The notes under the pieces were generated by a model. It was not told the DNA's origin, did not search any database, and saw nothing but the letters and a program-made list of their open reading frames with translations. A stretch of DNA of 43,965 nt. Origin: Bacteroidota bacterium. Lineage in GTDB: Bacteria; Bacteroidota; Ignavibacteria; SZUA-365. A program made the position numbers and the translations under genes. The DNA lies in assembly GCA_014860565.1 (NCBI GenBank), contig JACZJN010000151.1, forward strand, positions 1-43,965. The letters run 5' to 3'. The first letter of the stretch is position 1; each line of letters opens with the position of its first letter. Shown one piece after another: positions 32,976-41,951 of this stretch.

Positions 32976-33770
32976 ATGATAATTGCCGCTCTTCAATTCT
33001 GTCCGTCGTTTCTCGACGTGAAAGCAAATCAGCAAACGCTCGCTTCGTATCTCGAAGCGGTCGAGGCGGATCTTGTGGTCTTGCCGGAACTTTGTACGAC
33101 AGGCTATTTTTTCCATGACGCCGCTCAGCTGCATGCGGTGGCGGAGCAGCACAACGGTGCGAGCATGCGGTTCTTCCGTGAACTGGCGGCTGACCGCAAC
33201 ATGGCGATCGTTGCGGGCTTTGCCGAGCGCGATGGCGACGCGATTTACAATTCCGCCGCCACGGTTTTCCCCGACGGACGAGTTGAAATCTATCGCAAGG
33301 TGCACCTCTTCGCCGAGGAGAAAGCAATCTTCACGCCGGGAAACCTTGGCTTTCCGGTTCTGCGCTGGGGCGATCGTTTGCGGCTTGGCGTTATGATCTG
33401 CTACGACTGGCGTTTCCCCGAAGCCGCGCGCACGCTCGCGCTCAAGGGAGCACAACTGATCGCCCATCCGTCGAATCTCGTTGCCGCTCCGCGGCTCTGG
33501 AAGCCGGTTATGCGGACGCGTGCATTCGAGAATAAAGTGTTTACCGCGACGGCCAACCGCAACGGGGAGGAACGGCGCGACGACGAGCGACTCGTGTTTC
33601 ACGGGTGCAGTCAAATCGTTGCTCCGAACGGCACGATGCTCGAAGAAGTCGACGAACTGTACGAGGGATGGCTGCTGGCGGATATCGATCCGTCGAAGGC
33701 GGACGAGAAATCCTTCTCGCAGTGGAATGACATCATGGCCGATCGCCGGCCTGATTCGTATGATCTGTAG
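32976..33770 (+). CDS. Carbon-nitrogen hydrolase (nitrilase superfamily, amidase type)
   Basis: 264 aa. The Glu-Lys-Cys triad is complete: E38 in VLPELCTTGY, K108 in YRKVHLFAEE and C142 in GVMICYDWRFPE. These enzymes hydrolyse amides or condense them; without the large insert of nitrilases, it is likely an aliphatic amidase or omega-amidase-like enzyme. It is cytoplasmic. It sits 25 nt after a small ORF and 9 nt before the DUF374 acyltransferase. Substrate unknown. Confidence 0.92.
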   Translation: MIIAALQFCPSFLDVKANQQTLASYLEAVEADLVVLPELCTTGYFFHDAAQLHAVAEQHNGASMRFFRELAADRNMAIVAGFAERDGDAIYNSAATVFPDGRVEIYRKVHLFAEEKAIFTPGNLGFPVLRWGDRLRLGVMICYDWRFPEAARTLALKGAQLIAHPSNLVAAPRLWKPVMRTRAFENKVFTATANRNGEERRDDERLVFHGCSQIVAPNGTMLEEVDELYEGWLLADIDPSKADEKSFSQWNDIMADRRPDSYDL

Positions 33771-33779
33771 GGACCGCGT

Positions 33780-34406
33780 ATGAAGAATTGGCTCCTGCGT
33801 ACACTTATCGAACTGGTTAACCGCACCATTACATTCTCGTCCGAGAACGAAGCGCCCGTACGCGCTCTGCTCGACGCAAGGCGGCCCTTTGTGCTGGTGT
33901 TCTGGCATGGGTCGATGACATACCCCTGGTGGCGAATGCGCAGCAATAACGCGGCGGCGCTGGTGAGCCAGAGTAAAGACGGTCAACTGCTCGCCGACCT
34001 GCTGCAGAGCTGGGGCTATTCTGTGTTGAGGGGTTCGAGCAGTCGAGGCAGCAAGGAAGCGATGACGGCCATGCGCGGTGCGGTGCGTGACGGACACGTA
34101 TTGTGCGTGACGCCTGATGGCCCTCGCGGCCCGTACCACGAAATGAAAATGGGGGCCGTGCGCGTCGCGCAAACAATGAACGTGCCGCTGGTGCTGGTCA
34201 GCGTCGGCTACCGGCGATACCGCCGGCTGCGCAGCTGGGACCGTTTCGAGGTGCCGTGGCCCTTCACACGCGCCCGTGTGCTGTATAGCGATCCGCTCAC
34301 CATCGCTCCCGAACTGCAGGGCGAGCCGCTCGACGAACGACGGCATGAGATTGAAAAAATGCTGAATGCGCAGTACCGGGAGGCTGTGCTGGAGGTTGCC
34401 CCCTGA
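33780..34406 (+). CDS. DUF374 lysophospholipid acyltransferase family protein
   Basis: 208 aa. Diagnostic blocks are VFWHGSMTYPWW (catalytic-type His43), SQSKDGQLLADLLQSWGYSVLRGSSSRGSKEAM and CVTPDGPRGPYHEMKMGAVRVAQTMNVPLV. DUF374 proteins belong to the acyltransferase superfamily and often lie next to lipid A genes, as here beside lpxK. A late acylation step of lipid A or a Kdo-related role is an inference. Its stop overlaps the probable start of lpxK, and its 3' end carries the GGAGG that serves lpxK. Confidence 0.85.
   Translation: MKNWLLRTLIELVNRTITFSSENEAPVRALLDARRPFVLVFWHGSMTYPWWRMRSNNAAALVSQSKDGQLLADLLQSWGYSVLRGSSSRGSKEAMTAMRGAVRDGHVLCVTPDGPRGPYHEMKMGAVRVAQTMNVPLVLVSVGYRRYRRLRSWDRFEVPWPFTRARVLYSDPLTIAPELQGEPLDERRHEIEKMLNAQYREAVLEVAP
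34391..34405 (+). promoter_or_regulatory. Strong ribosome binding site deciding a non-AUG lpxK start
   Basis: GGAGG at 34391-34395 is spaced 7 nt from CTG at 34403 and 10 nt from ATA at 34406. The first ATG, at 34436, has no such site (tattttttcggcgcc precedes it). Confidence 0.65.
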
Positions 34407-35443
34407 TACGCGCGCTCTCATATTTTTTCGGCGCCATGGTCGGACTGCGAAATCGCGCGTTTGATCATCGGCTGCTGCGCACAGAGCACGTCGACGTGCC
34501 TGTCATTTCCATTGGGAATATTTCTGTGGGAGGGACAGGGAAAACGCCTTTGGTGGAACATCTGGCCGCGCATCTGCTCGGCATCGGTCGGCGGCCGGCT
34601 GTTGTCACGCGTGGCTACCGGCGTGCGACGAAGGGGAATTTCATTGTCTCCGACGGACGCGGCCATGTGGCCTCGGCACGGCAGGGAGGCGACGAGGCGG
34701 TACAGATCGCACAAAAACTCCCCGGCCTCGTCGTCATCGCCGATGAAAAACGGATTCGCGGGTGCCGCCTCGCCGCTGAGCAGTTTTCCGCCGATATCAT
34801 TCTTCTCGACGACGCCTTCCAGCATCGGAACATGCATCGCGACGTCGATATCGTCGTCGTCGACGCGACGGAGAATCTCGATTCAAGGGAGATGTTGCCT
34901 GCCGGACGCCTCCGTGAGCCGCTTGCCAGTCTCCGACGTGCGGATGCAATCGTGCTCAGCAAATGCAGGCCGGCCACACCGGTCGCTGCAATGAAAAAGA
35001 CGCTTGTCACCTATTCCGACGCGCCCGTATTCGCCGCACGTTTTGTGCCCCGCCGTATACGGCGGCTCGGTGCAAAGGAGAGCCTCCCGCTCGAGACATT
35101 GCGAGGCCTGCCGCTCGGCGGCTTCTGCGGTATCGGGAGGCCAGAGGGTTTCAGGCGCACGCTCGATGAACTCCAGGCCAACATCGTCACGATGCGCGAT
35201 TATCCGGATCACCACTGGTACACTGCGGCTGATATCACAGAACTGCAGCGCCAGGGAGGGGACGCGGGCGCTCTCGGCTGGATCACAACGGAGAAGGATG
35301 CCGTGCGTCTTCGCGACGACAATGCCTGGAAGAGTCTCGGTGAGGTCTATTATCCCGAGATGGAGGTGGAGTTCGTCGGCGATTCGGTGGGATTGTTCAT
35401 TCTGCTGGCAAATGCCTCCGCCCGCGGCGCGCACGTGCGATAA
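34403..35443 (+). CDS. lpxK: Tetraacyldisaccharide 4'-kinase
   Basis: 346 aa if it starts at CTG 34403 (335 aa from ATG 34436). It phosphorylates the 4' position of the lipid A disaccharide at the inner membrane. The P-loop is ISVGGTGKTP; VVTRGYRR and LLDDAFQHRNMHRDVDIVVVDA match the family, and the C-terminal WITTEKDAVRL is typical. The upstream codons read LIRALSYFFGA, which aligns with the LPLSWLYG helix of E. coli LpxK, so the protein very probably begins before the ATG. The stop region overlaps the opposing zinc-finger gene by 94 nt. Its presence implies a classic lipid A outer membrane. Confidence 0.93.
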   Translation: MIRALSYFFGAMVGLRNRAFDHRLLRTEHVDVPVISIGNISVGGTGKTPLVEHLAAHLLGIGRRPAVVTRGYRRATKGNFIVSDGRGHVASARQGGDEAVQIAQKLPGLVVIADEKRIRGCRLAAEQFSADIILLDDAFQHRNMHRDVDIVVVDATENLDSREMLPAGRLREPLASLRRADAIVLSKCRPATPVAAMKKTLVTYSDAPVFAARFVPRRIRRLGAKESLPLETLRGLPLGGFCGIGRPEGFRRTLDELQANIVTMRDYPDHHWYTAADITELQRQGGDAGALGWITTEKDAVRLRDDNAWKSLGEVYYPEMEVEFVGDSVGLFILLANASARGAHVR

Positions 35444-35748
35444 CGCAGCACACCGGAACATTGCTCACAAAAATGCGCGGTCGGATTCTTCTCAAGGACC
35501 GGAAGGGCAATCGGCCCCTTGCAGAAGATGCAGCGGCCGAATTCGTCGCGTCGCATGCGCTCGAGGGCAAGCCGCAGTTCGTTGAGCTGCGGGTCGGATT
35601 TGAAAGCGAGCTTGGCTGTGATGGTCGCTTCCGACAGGTCCGAGGCAGGATCCATATAGACATCCTGTAGAATGAATGCGATGCGCATGAGAATGATCTC
35701 CCGAATTACCCCAGTGCGCATGTCCTGCGTTTCGCCGCGTTTGTCCAT
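35350..35748 (-). CDS. DksA/TraR C4-type zinc-finger protein
   Basis: 132 aa. The C4 zinc finger is C73-x2-C76 and C94-x2-C97 (GRCIFCKGPIALPVLEKNPTAHFCEQC), preceded by the ALERMRRDEFG helix that is typical of the DksA/TraR family. DksA-like proteins bind RNA polymerase through its secondary channel and modulate initiation, often with ppGpp. The N-terminal half is shorter than a full DksA coiled coil and has unusual composition, so it may be a TraR/YbiI-like variant. The C-terminus (NNPTESPTNSTS) is polar and probably disordered. It overlaps lpxK tail-to-tail by 94 nt. Confidence 0.8.
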   Translation of the reverse strand: MDKRGETQDMRTGVIREIILMRIAFILQDVYMDPASDLSEATITAKLAFKSDPQLNELRLALERMRRDEFGRCIFCKGPIALPVLEKNPTAHFCEQCSGVLRYRTCAPRAEAFASRMNNPTESPTNSTSISG

Positions 35749-35927
35749 GGAATCCCACGATGTGCTGATACGTTGAATAACGACACATCAATCTAGCGGA
35801 GATTGATCAGTGAATGATTGGAAGTTGATGTGAATTTGGTATAGAGTCAAGGCAAGAGGAAATGCCCTTTTGGGAAGTTCCGGGTCCGGGGGCCCCTACC
35901 GAGGAGAATCGCGGTATTCCCCTTCCT

Positions 35928-37796
35928 TCATTTCATGTAAACCATCAGAATGGACACATCGGAACTGCTGACGCCGGAGATCCGAGACGCCTGGCCGACG
36001 GAACGAGGCCGCACACGCATCAGCTTTTCGCGACCTTCACTGGAAAGAGAATGCACACGGCTGTAATCGAAATTTTCCGGAATCATCATGCTTTCGGCAT
36101 GGCTGAATTTTTCTACATCCCGACGCTGTCGCTCGATGTACCCGAGGTACTTGGTTTCGATCTCCACCTGTTCGACGATACGCGGATCCGCCAGCGCGGT
36201 CGCCACAGCTGCTTCCGAGGCGATGCCGTCGAGACGCAGTACATCCGCTGCTCGGACTTCCTCCCGCCGGATGATTTTTCCCAGAAATTCATTTTGCGTT
36301 ACGGGAGACGACTGCACGGATGCGAGATAGGGATTCAGCACGCCGGGGCTCGCGGTGCGCGACTCGACCAGCGTGCGGACGGACGCGATCACATCCTCTC
36401 GATCGCGCACCGACGCATAGACCGCATCCGGGATGAGTCCCAGGCGATTTCCGTGGGGCATCAAACGCCGGTCGGCATTGTCCTGCCGCAGCAGCAGCCG
36501 GTACTCCGCGTGCGAGGTGAACATCCGGTAGGGTTCGAGCGTGCCCTTGTTGACCAGATCGTCGATGAGCACACCGATGTAGGCTTCGCTCCGGGAAATG
36601 ATGAACGGCGCTTCGCCCCGCAGCGCGAGTACGGCGTTAATGCCGGCGATCAGTCCCTGCGCCGCGGCCTCTTCGTAGCCCGAGGTTCCGTTGACCTGCC
36701 CGGCAAGATACAATCCGCGGATGGCTTTTGTCTCAAGCGTCAAATGCAGTTGATGCGGCGGAAAGAAATCATACTCCACTGCATAGCCCGGGCGCAGCAT
36801 CTCCACGCGCCGCAGACCTGACACCGTGCGTAGTGCGCGGAGCTGGATGTCGGAGGGAAGGCTGGATGAAAATCCGTTGACGTAGACGATATCGGAGTTG
36901 CGTCCTTCGGGCTCAAGAAACAGATGGTGGCTCTCTCGCTCAGAAAAACGGACAATCTTGTCTTCTATGCTGGGGCAGTAGCGCGGCCCGGCTCCCTGAA
37001 TGCGCCCGGTGTACATCGGGGAATGTTCGAACCCTTCGCGCATGACGGCGTGCGTTTCCGCGCTGGTATGGGTGATGAAGCAGGGCACCTGCTCGAACGA
37101 AGGGAGTGGAGACTGGAAGGAAAACGGCATGGGGTGCTCGTCGCCGGGGGCGAGCGTGGTTTCATTCAGGTCGATGCTTGCCAGCGAGATGCGCGGCGGA
37201 GTGCCCGTTTTCAGCCGGGCAGTCTCGAAACCGTGGCGCAGCAGTGTCTCAGTGATGCCCGTGGCGGGGTTTTCGCCGAAACGTCCGCCGATACTCCGAT
37301 CGAGTCCGGTGTACATGGCCGCGTTGAGGAAAGTGCCGGCGCAGACGATGAGGGCGCGGCACTGCATTTCCGTCCCCGCGGTTGTCGTGACTCCGGTGAC
37401 GCGGTCGTTTTCGATGTGAAGATGGGAAACCGAAGCAGAAACGATGGTCAATCCGGTAGTGCGCTCAAGGTGTTGTTTCGCCGCTGCTGAATAGGCGTCA
37501 CGGTCGTTCTGACTACGAGGCGACCACACGGCGGGACCCTTGGACCGATTGAGCATTTTATACTGAATGGCGGAGGCGTCGGCGATGAGCCCCATGAGGC
37601 CGCCGAGGGCGTCGATTTCGCGAACAAGGTGCCCTTTCGCCGTCCCACCGATCGCGGGATTGCAGGACATACGTCCGATGGCATCGGCATCCATCGTGAC
37701 CAGCGCGACTGAACAGCCCATGCGGGCCGCGGCGCTGGCCGCTTCTATGCCGGCGTGTCCACCACCGACCACGAGGATATCAAAGGATTTATTCAT
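35928..37796 (-). CDS. mnmG: tRNA uridine-5-carboxymethylaminomethyl(34) synthesis enzyme MnmG
   Basis: 622 aa, the standard size. With MnmE it makes (c)mnm5U34 in the wobble position of several tRNAs using FAD and methylene-THF. The FAD loop is [68 protein letters not shown] and [11 protein letters not shown] follow, and the C-terminal domain has [15 protein letters not shown] and [12 protein letters not shown]. It stands alone with 180 nt to the zinc-finger gene upstream of its 3' end and 277 nt in front of it. Confidence 0.98.
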   Translation of the reverse strand: MNKSFDILVVGGGHAGIEAASAAARMGCSVALVTMDADAIGRMSCNPAIGGTAKGHLVREIDALGGLMGLIADASAIQYKMLNRSKGPAVWSPRSQNDRDAYSAAAKQHLERTTGLTIVSASVSHLHIENDRVTGVTTTAGTEMQCRALIVCAGTFLNAAMYTGLDRSIGGRFGENPATGITETLLRHGFETARLKTGTPPRISLASIDLNETTLAPGDEHPMPFSFQSPLPSFEQVPCFITHTSAETHAVMREGFEHSPMYTGRIQGAGPRYCPSIEDKIVRFSERESHHLFLEPEGRNSDIVYVNGFSSSLPSDIQLRALRTVSGLRRVEMLRPGYAVEYDFFPPHQLHLTLETKAIRGLYLAGQVNGTSGYEEAAAQGLIAGINAVLALRGEAPFIISRSEAYIGVLIDDLVNKGTLEPYRMFTSHAEYRLLLRQDNADRRLMPHGNRLGLIPDAVYASVRDREDVIASVRTLVESRTASPGVLNPYLASVQSSPVTQNEFLGKIIRREEVRAADVLRLDGIASEAAVATALADPRIVEQVEIETKYLGYIERQRRDVEKFSHAESMMIPENFDYSRVHSLSSEGREKLMRVRPRSVGQASRISGVSSSDVSILMVYMK

Positions 37797-38006
37797 ACCA
37801 GATATAAAACATACGAATCATCGGGAAGATTTCATCACCGGTTGTTTAGCGAATTCTACCCTCTATCGGTGATTCGCGTCCGAAAGGGGAAAATTTATTC
37901 CCCTGAGCATTGCAACCTTCGTCCAGAACCCCCGTAACAAGACCAGGCTAAAGACTTAGGGAGAAAAAAATCCCCACTCATTACACCCTCCTCCGTCAAT
38001 CAGTAG
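37797..38006 (+). other. Intergenic region, possible small RNA ending at 38040
   Basis: No coding frame is convincing. On the plus strand there is a hairpin, aggggaa/ttcccct (37885-37891 with 37898-37904), and the region ends in a strong plus-strand terminator. Both flanking genes are on the minus strand, so this terminator belongs to no annotated gene. A non-coding RNA is a guess; the mnmG promoter must also lie here. Confidence 0.35.
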
Positions 38007-38040
38007 TGGCAGGTATGCGAGATCACCTGCCATTTTTTTT
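38007..38040 (+). terminator. Orphan plus-strand Rho-independent terminator
   Basis: A perfect 8-bp stem, tggcaggt (38007-38014) and acctgcca (38025-38032), is followed by eight Ts (38033-38040). Read on the minus strand it has no T tail, so it is unlikely to serve the metallohydrolase gene that ends at 38074. Confidence 0.8.
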
Positions 38041-38073
38041 GTATGGAGGCGGCTGAAAGTACGTATTCGCAAA

Positions 38074-39474
38074 TTATATGAGGTACGAATCTCCGGGTGA
38101 CGGAATTTCGACATTCTGGAGTCCGAGTTCATCCTGCAAGGCCGACTGCAGTTTCTGTTCCTGATCGAGGTCCCCGTGGACGATGAAGGAATGCTGCAGT
38201 CGGGCAGGATTGAAGCGGCGGTGATAGTCAAGGATCTCGTTTCGATCGGCATGTGCCGACAAGCTGTTGAGCACGACCACTTCCGCATTCAAAGCGAAGT
38301 CCTCTCCGAATATTCGCACCGTTTTCTCACGTTCCACGATGCGCCTGCCGAGCGTGTGTTCCGCGTTGTATCCGGTGATCATGATCGTATTGCGAGGGTC
38401 CTCGATATTGTTGCGCAGGTGGTGCAGAATGCGGCCGCCTTCACACATGCCCGAACTCGATATGATCATCATCGGGTCGGTGCGCCCGTTGAGATCCTTC
38501 GATTCACCGACATGCATGATGTAGTGCAGGTTTTCGAAACTGAAGGGATTCTGATGTGTAAGGACGGCCTGCCGCGCCTCTGCGTCCATGCATTCCGGAT
38601 GAATGCGGAAAATCTGCGTTGCGTTCACCGAGAGGGGACTATCCACAAAAATGGAAATTTCGGGCAGTCGGTTCTGTTCGCGGAGCTCATGCAGGTGGTA
38701 TACGAGTTCCTGTGTGCGTCCGACCGAGAAGGCCGGGACGATAATTTTACCGTTACGCGCGACCGTGCGTTTGATGACGTCTTCCAGCGTATCGAGAATG
38801 ACCTCGTTGCCAGCATGAATCCGTCCGCCGTAGGTGCTTTCGGTGATCAGGATATCGACGTCGCCGACATGCTCTGGATCCTTGAGGATCGGTCGGTCGG
38901 GGCGGCCCAGGTCGCCTGTATAGCAAAGCTGCAACTCGCGTTCGCCATCCCGGATATCGTAAAGACCGATCGCGGACCCGAGGATGTGTCCCGCATCATA
39001 AAACGTTACGTCGACGTCTTCCGTCACCCTGGTCTTGCGCCGGTAGCCGACGGTCTGGAACTGTCCGAGTACATCGATCACATCGTCCGCGTCGTACAGC
39101 GACTCGACGGGTGGCAGTCCCTTTCGTGCATGCAGCTTATTGACAAACTCCGCATCCTTCACCTGCAGGAAGGCGCTGTCGAGCAGCATGATGTTGGCCA
39201 GGTCGCGTGTAGCGGCCGTGCAGATGATCGGGCCGCGGAAGCCGTGCTTGTACAGCATTGGAATCTTGCCGCTGTGATCGATGTGCGCATGTGAAAGCAC
39301 GAGAACGTCGATCATTTCCGGATCGAAGGGGAAGCTGCTGTTTTTCTCCCAGGCTTCCGCGCGACGCCCCTGGAAAAGACCGCAGTCGAGAAGTATGCGC
39401 TTGCCGTTGACTTCGAGAAGGTGACTGGAACCGGTGACGTTGCGCGCGGCTCCGTGAAAAGTGAGACGAATCAT
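38074..39474 (-). CDS. Beta-CASP metallo-beta-lactamase-fold RNase-like hydrolase
   Basis: 466 aa from the ATG at 39474, which has GAGGA 6 nt upstream; an ATG 15 nt earlier lacks a site. The metallo-beta-lactamase motif HAHIDH is at 62-67, followed by DAGHILGS and YTGDLGR. The beta-CASP insert has ESTYGGR, PAFSVGRTQELVYHL and IISSSGMCEGGRILHHL, and the RMMBL part has GYNAEHTLGRRI, LNSLSAHADRNEIL and the final motif HGDLDQEQ. This family includes CPSF-73, YsdC-like and archaeal RNases that cut or trim RNA. The exact substrate is unknown. It lies 120 nt downstream of the E1 gene. Confidence 0.93.
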   Translation of the reverse strand: MIRLTFHGAARNVTGSSHLLEVNGKRILLDCGLFQGRRAEAWEKNSSFPFDPEMIDVLVLSHAHIDHSGKIPMLYKHGFRGPIICTAATRDLANIMLLDSAFLQVKDAEFVNKLHARKGLPPVESLYDADDVIDVLGQFQTVGYRRKTRVTEDVDVTFYDAGHILGSAIGLYDIRDGERELQLCYTGDLGRPDRPILKDPEHVGDVDILITESTYGGRIHAGNEVILDTLEDVIKRTVARNGKIIVPAFSVGRTQELVYHLHELREQNRLPEISIFVDSPLSVNATQIFRIHPECMDAEARQAVLTHQNPFSFENLHYIMHVGESKDLNGRTDPMMIISSSGMCEGGRILHHLRNNIEDPRNTIMITGYNAEHTLGRRIVEREKTVRIFGEDFALNAEVVVLNSLSAHADRNEILDYHRRFNPARLQHSFIVHGDLDQEQKLQSALQDELGLQNVEIPSPGDSYLI

Positions 39475-39594
39475 ACGTAATCCTCGCATGTGGTATTCGG
39501 TGTATCCGGGATCGCCACGGCGGCGGCCGGACAGGCATCTGGGTGCGGGACGCTCTCACAGCGGTGATGACGCCACTGCTTCCAGACACAGGAT

Positions 39595-41685
39595 TCAATA
39601 GCGGGCCAGTTCGCGTCCCGCGGAAAGAATGTTGTTCTCGCTGACAAGCGTCGCTTCCTCCAGCACTTTCGCGAAGCCTACCGGTGTATCGAGCGAGGCG
39701 ACGCGGCGGACGGGGGCATCGAGATGTTCGAAGAGTGCCTCGCCGATGAAGGCGGAGAGTTCGCCGCCGAATCCTCCGGTGCGCGCGGCCTCGTGCAGCA
39801 CCATCGCCTTTCCGGTTTTTTTCACCGTGGCGGTAATCGCCTCATGATCGTAGGGAAGGATGCTCCGCAGATCGAGCACGTCGCATTGCACACCTTCGCT
39901 CGCGAGTTGCTCGGCCGCCCGCAGCGCCAGATGCACGGTGTTGCCGTAGGTGATGATGCTGAGATCGGTACCCTCGCGGCGGAGCCGGGCACGGCCGATC
40001 GGCACGCACAGTTCCGGCCGGGGATACTGTGTTTTCGCCCATGGATGATTGTAGAGGTACTTGGGCTCGAGGTACACGGTGACCCCGCGCGTGCGGAAAG
40101 CGCAGCGCAGCAGACCCGCGGCATCTTCGGCGAAAGCCGGCATGACGATGCGCAGTCCGGGAATATTGGCGATGGCCGCCTCGATGCTCTGGGAGTGATA
40201 CAGACCTCCCTGGATGTAGCCGCCGGAGGCGAGTCGCACGATGATGTTCGGTGTGAACTGTCCGTTGCTGCGCCAATGCTCGTGCGCGGTGTTGACGAGC
40301 TGCTCCATCGCTGGCCAGAAGTAATCCGCGAACTCCGCGCCTTCCACCACCACCCAGATGTCGTCGCTGTAGCGGCAGAAGCCATTGGCGGTGCCGAGGA
40401 TGAAATCCTCCGCGATCGGAGCGTTGAACACGCGGGCGTTGCCGAACTCCTGCAGCATGCCCTTGGTGACGTTGAACACCCCTCCTTTCTCACGCGACGC
40501 CACGTCCTGTCCCCAGAGGAAGGTGCTGGGATTGCGGCGGAATTCTTCATGCAGGGCGCGGTTGATCGCATCGCGCATGCTCACGGGCTCGTCTTCCCCT
40601 TCATGTTTTTTCATGAGGCGGGAAAAATCGTCGTTCGACAGCGGACAGACATGCGTATCGTCGGCAAAGACATGGCGCGTGACGGACGAGGGGTCCGGTT
40701 CGGGCGCGGCTTCTGCGCGGGAGCTTTCTTCATCGAGCTGTCGGAGGTTCTCGGCTTCGATGGCTGCCAGTTCCTCCACGCTGCAGATGCCTTCTCCGAG
40801 CATGAAGGCGCGCAGGCGCAGGAGGGGATCGCGGCGGCGCGCTTCCTCGAGTTCCTCCTCGCTGCGGTAGAGTTCATGCCGGTCGGAATTGCTGTGGGCA
40901 CCGATGCGCACGCAGTCGGCATGCACCATGGCGGGACCCTTGCCCTCGCGCGCATATGCGCAGGCCTGCTGCATGACGTTCCATGAATCGAAGATGCTCG
41001 TTCCGTCGCAGTTGAGCACCAGCAGGTTGCGGAAGCCGTGGAAATTGTCGGCGATGTTGGTGTTGGCGCTTTGCTCGTGGACGGGTACGGAGATCGCGTA
41101 CCCGTTATTCTGAAGCACGAAGACGACCGGCAGCTGTTCGCGGCAGGCGCCGCTGAGGGCCTCATAGAAATACCCCTCCGAAGTCGCCGCCTCCCCGCTG
41201 CTGTAGAAGGAAATTTCATCGCCGTCGAAGCGCTGGATGGCGCGCGCCACACCGACCGCGTGCAGGGAATGGCTGCCGACACAGGACGATACGTTCTGTA
41301 TGCGCATCGCGGGCTTGGCGAAATGGTTGCTCATGTGGCGGCCGCCGCTCGCCGGATCAGTCGCCTTCGAGAGACCATTGAGTATGATCTCCTCCACGCT
41401 CATGCCTGCCGCCAGCACCGTCAGCAGGTCGCGATAGTAAGGAAAGAGAAAATCTCTGCCGCGGTGTACCGAGAGGCCGAGCGCGAGCTGGATACCTTCG
41501 TGTCCGGCGCACGGAGCGTGGTACGACCAGCCCTTCGACATCTTTAAATAGCGTGCTGCCTTTTCGTCGAGGCTGCGGCCGAGATGCATCAGACGGTACC
41601 AGTCGCGGACAGTTTCGACCGGGACGTGATCAGGCCGCGATCCGAGCGGGAAAAGTTCAGGAGAGGAAACACGTGTATCGTTCAT
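39595..41685 (-). CDS. Fused alpha/beta thiamine-dependent 2-oxoacid dehydrogenase E1
   Basis: 696 aa. The alpha half (about 25-340) has YHAPCAGHEGIQLALG, SGGRHMSNHF and the TPP block SSGEAATSEGYFYEALSGACREQLPVVFVLQNNGYAI. An acidic/proline linker (about 325-345) leads to the beta half with SMRDAINRALHEEFRRNP, GGVFNVTKGM, APIAEDFILGTANG and VLDLRSILPYDHEAI. Fused E1 proteins are common in Bacteroidota and usually act in the branched-chain (2-oxoisovalerate) or pyruvate complexes. E2 and E3 are not in the window, so the substrate is undecided. It precedes the beta-CASP gene on the same strand. Confidence 0.92.
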   Translation of the reverse strand: MNDTRVSSPELFPLGSRPDHVPVETVRDWYRLMHLGRSLDEKAARYLKMSKGWSYHAPCAGHEGIQLALGLSVHRGRDFLFPYYRDLLTVLAAGMSVEEIILNGLSKATDPASGGRHMSNHFAKPAMRIQNVSSCVGSHSLHAVGVARAIQRFDGDEISFYSSGEAATSEGYFYEALSGACREQLPVVFVLQNNGYAISVPVHEQSANTNIADNFHGFRNLLVLNCDGTSIFDSWNVMQQACAYAREGKGPAMVHADCVRIGAHSNSDRHELYRSEEELEEARRRDPLLRLRAFMLGEGICSVEELAAIEAENLRQLDEESSRAEAAPEPDPSSVTRHVFADDTHVCPLSNDDFSRLMKKHEGEDEPVSMRDAINRALHEEFRRNPSTFLWGQDVASREKGGVFNVTKGMLQEFGNARVFNAPIAEDFILGTANGFCRYSDDIWVVVEGAEFADYFWPAMEQLVNTAHEHWRSNGQFTPNIIVRLASGGYIQGGLYHSQSIEAAIANIPGLRIVMPAFAEDAAGLLRCAFRTRGVTVYLEPKYLYNHPWAKTQYPRPELCVPIGRARLRREGTDLSIITYGNTVHLALRAAEQLASEGVQCDVLDLRSILPYDHEAITATVKKTGKAMVLHEAARTGGFGGELSAFIGEALFEHLDAPVRRVASLDTPVGFAKVLEEATLVSENNILSAGRELARY

Positions 41686-41857
41686 TCTTCATTCCAGTCA
41701 ATGGTGAGAAAGAAAAATAGGGCTTCGTCCGCGGTGTTCCAACCACGCCTGCGAGGCGGTGCGTTCGTTTGTGGGAGCACTCGAAGGGGGCGGGGTGCGG
41801 GAACAGGGAGGCAAAACGATATGACCTGCGTTTCACCCCTGTTATTATTGAGGAAAA

Positions 41858-41872
41858 AGTGCATCATGCACT
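41858..41872. promoter_or_regulatory. Perfect 7+1+7 palindrome upstream of the HU promoter (operator candidate)
   Basis: AGTGCAT-C-ATGCACT is an exact inverted repeat that ends 9 nt before the -33 element of the HU promoter. Its position around -55 suits an activator or a repressor. No known regulator is assigned. Confidence 0.45.
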
Positions 41873-41881
41873 CAAAAAGTA

Positions 41882-41912
41882 TTTGACACCAGCCAAATTT
41901 TCTTTATGTTTG
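41882..41912 (+). promoter_or_regulatory. HU gene promoter, Bacteroidota type
   Basis: TTTG (41882-41885) and TATGTTTG (41905-41912) are separated by 19 nt, an exact fit to the Bacteroidota -33 TTTG / -7 TAnnTTTG promoter. The same stretch also reads TTGACA-N16-TATGTT, close to the E. coli sigma-70 pattern. The start codon is 39 nt downstream. Confidence 0.7.
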
Positions 41913-41951
41913 ATCGAGCAATCCATCACACTCACCAACACAGGAGGCACC

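Noticed and set aside
37860-38005. 6S RNA for the possible small RNA, because CCCCTGAGC at 37900-37908 also occurs in E. coli 6S RNA
   Set aside because: The shared string is only nine bases, and I could not build the long closing stem and central bubble that define 6S RNA. SRP RNA and tmRNA signatures were also absent.
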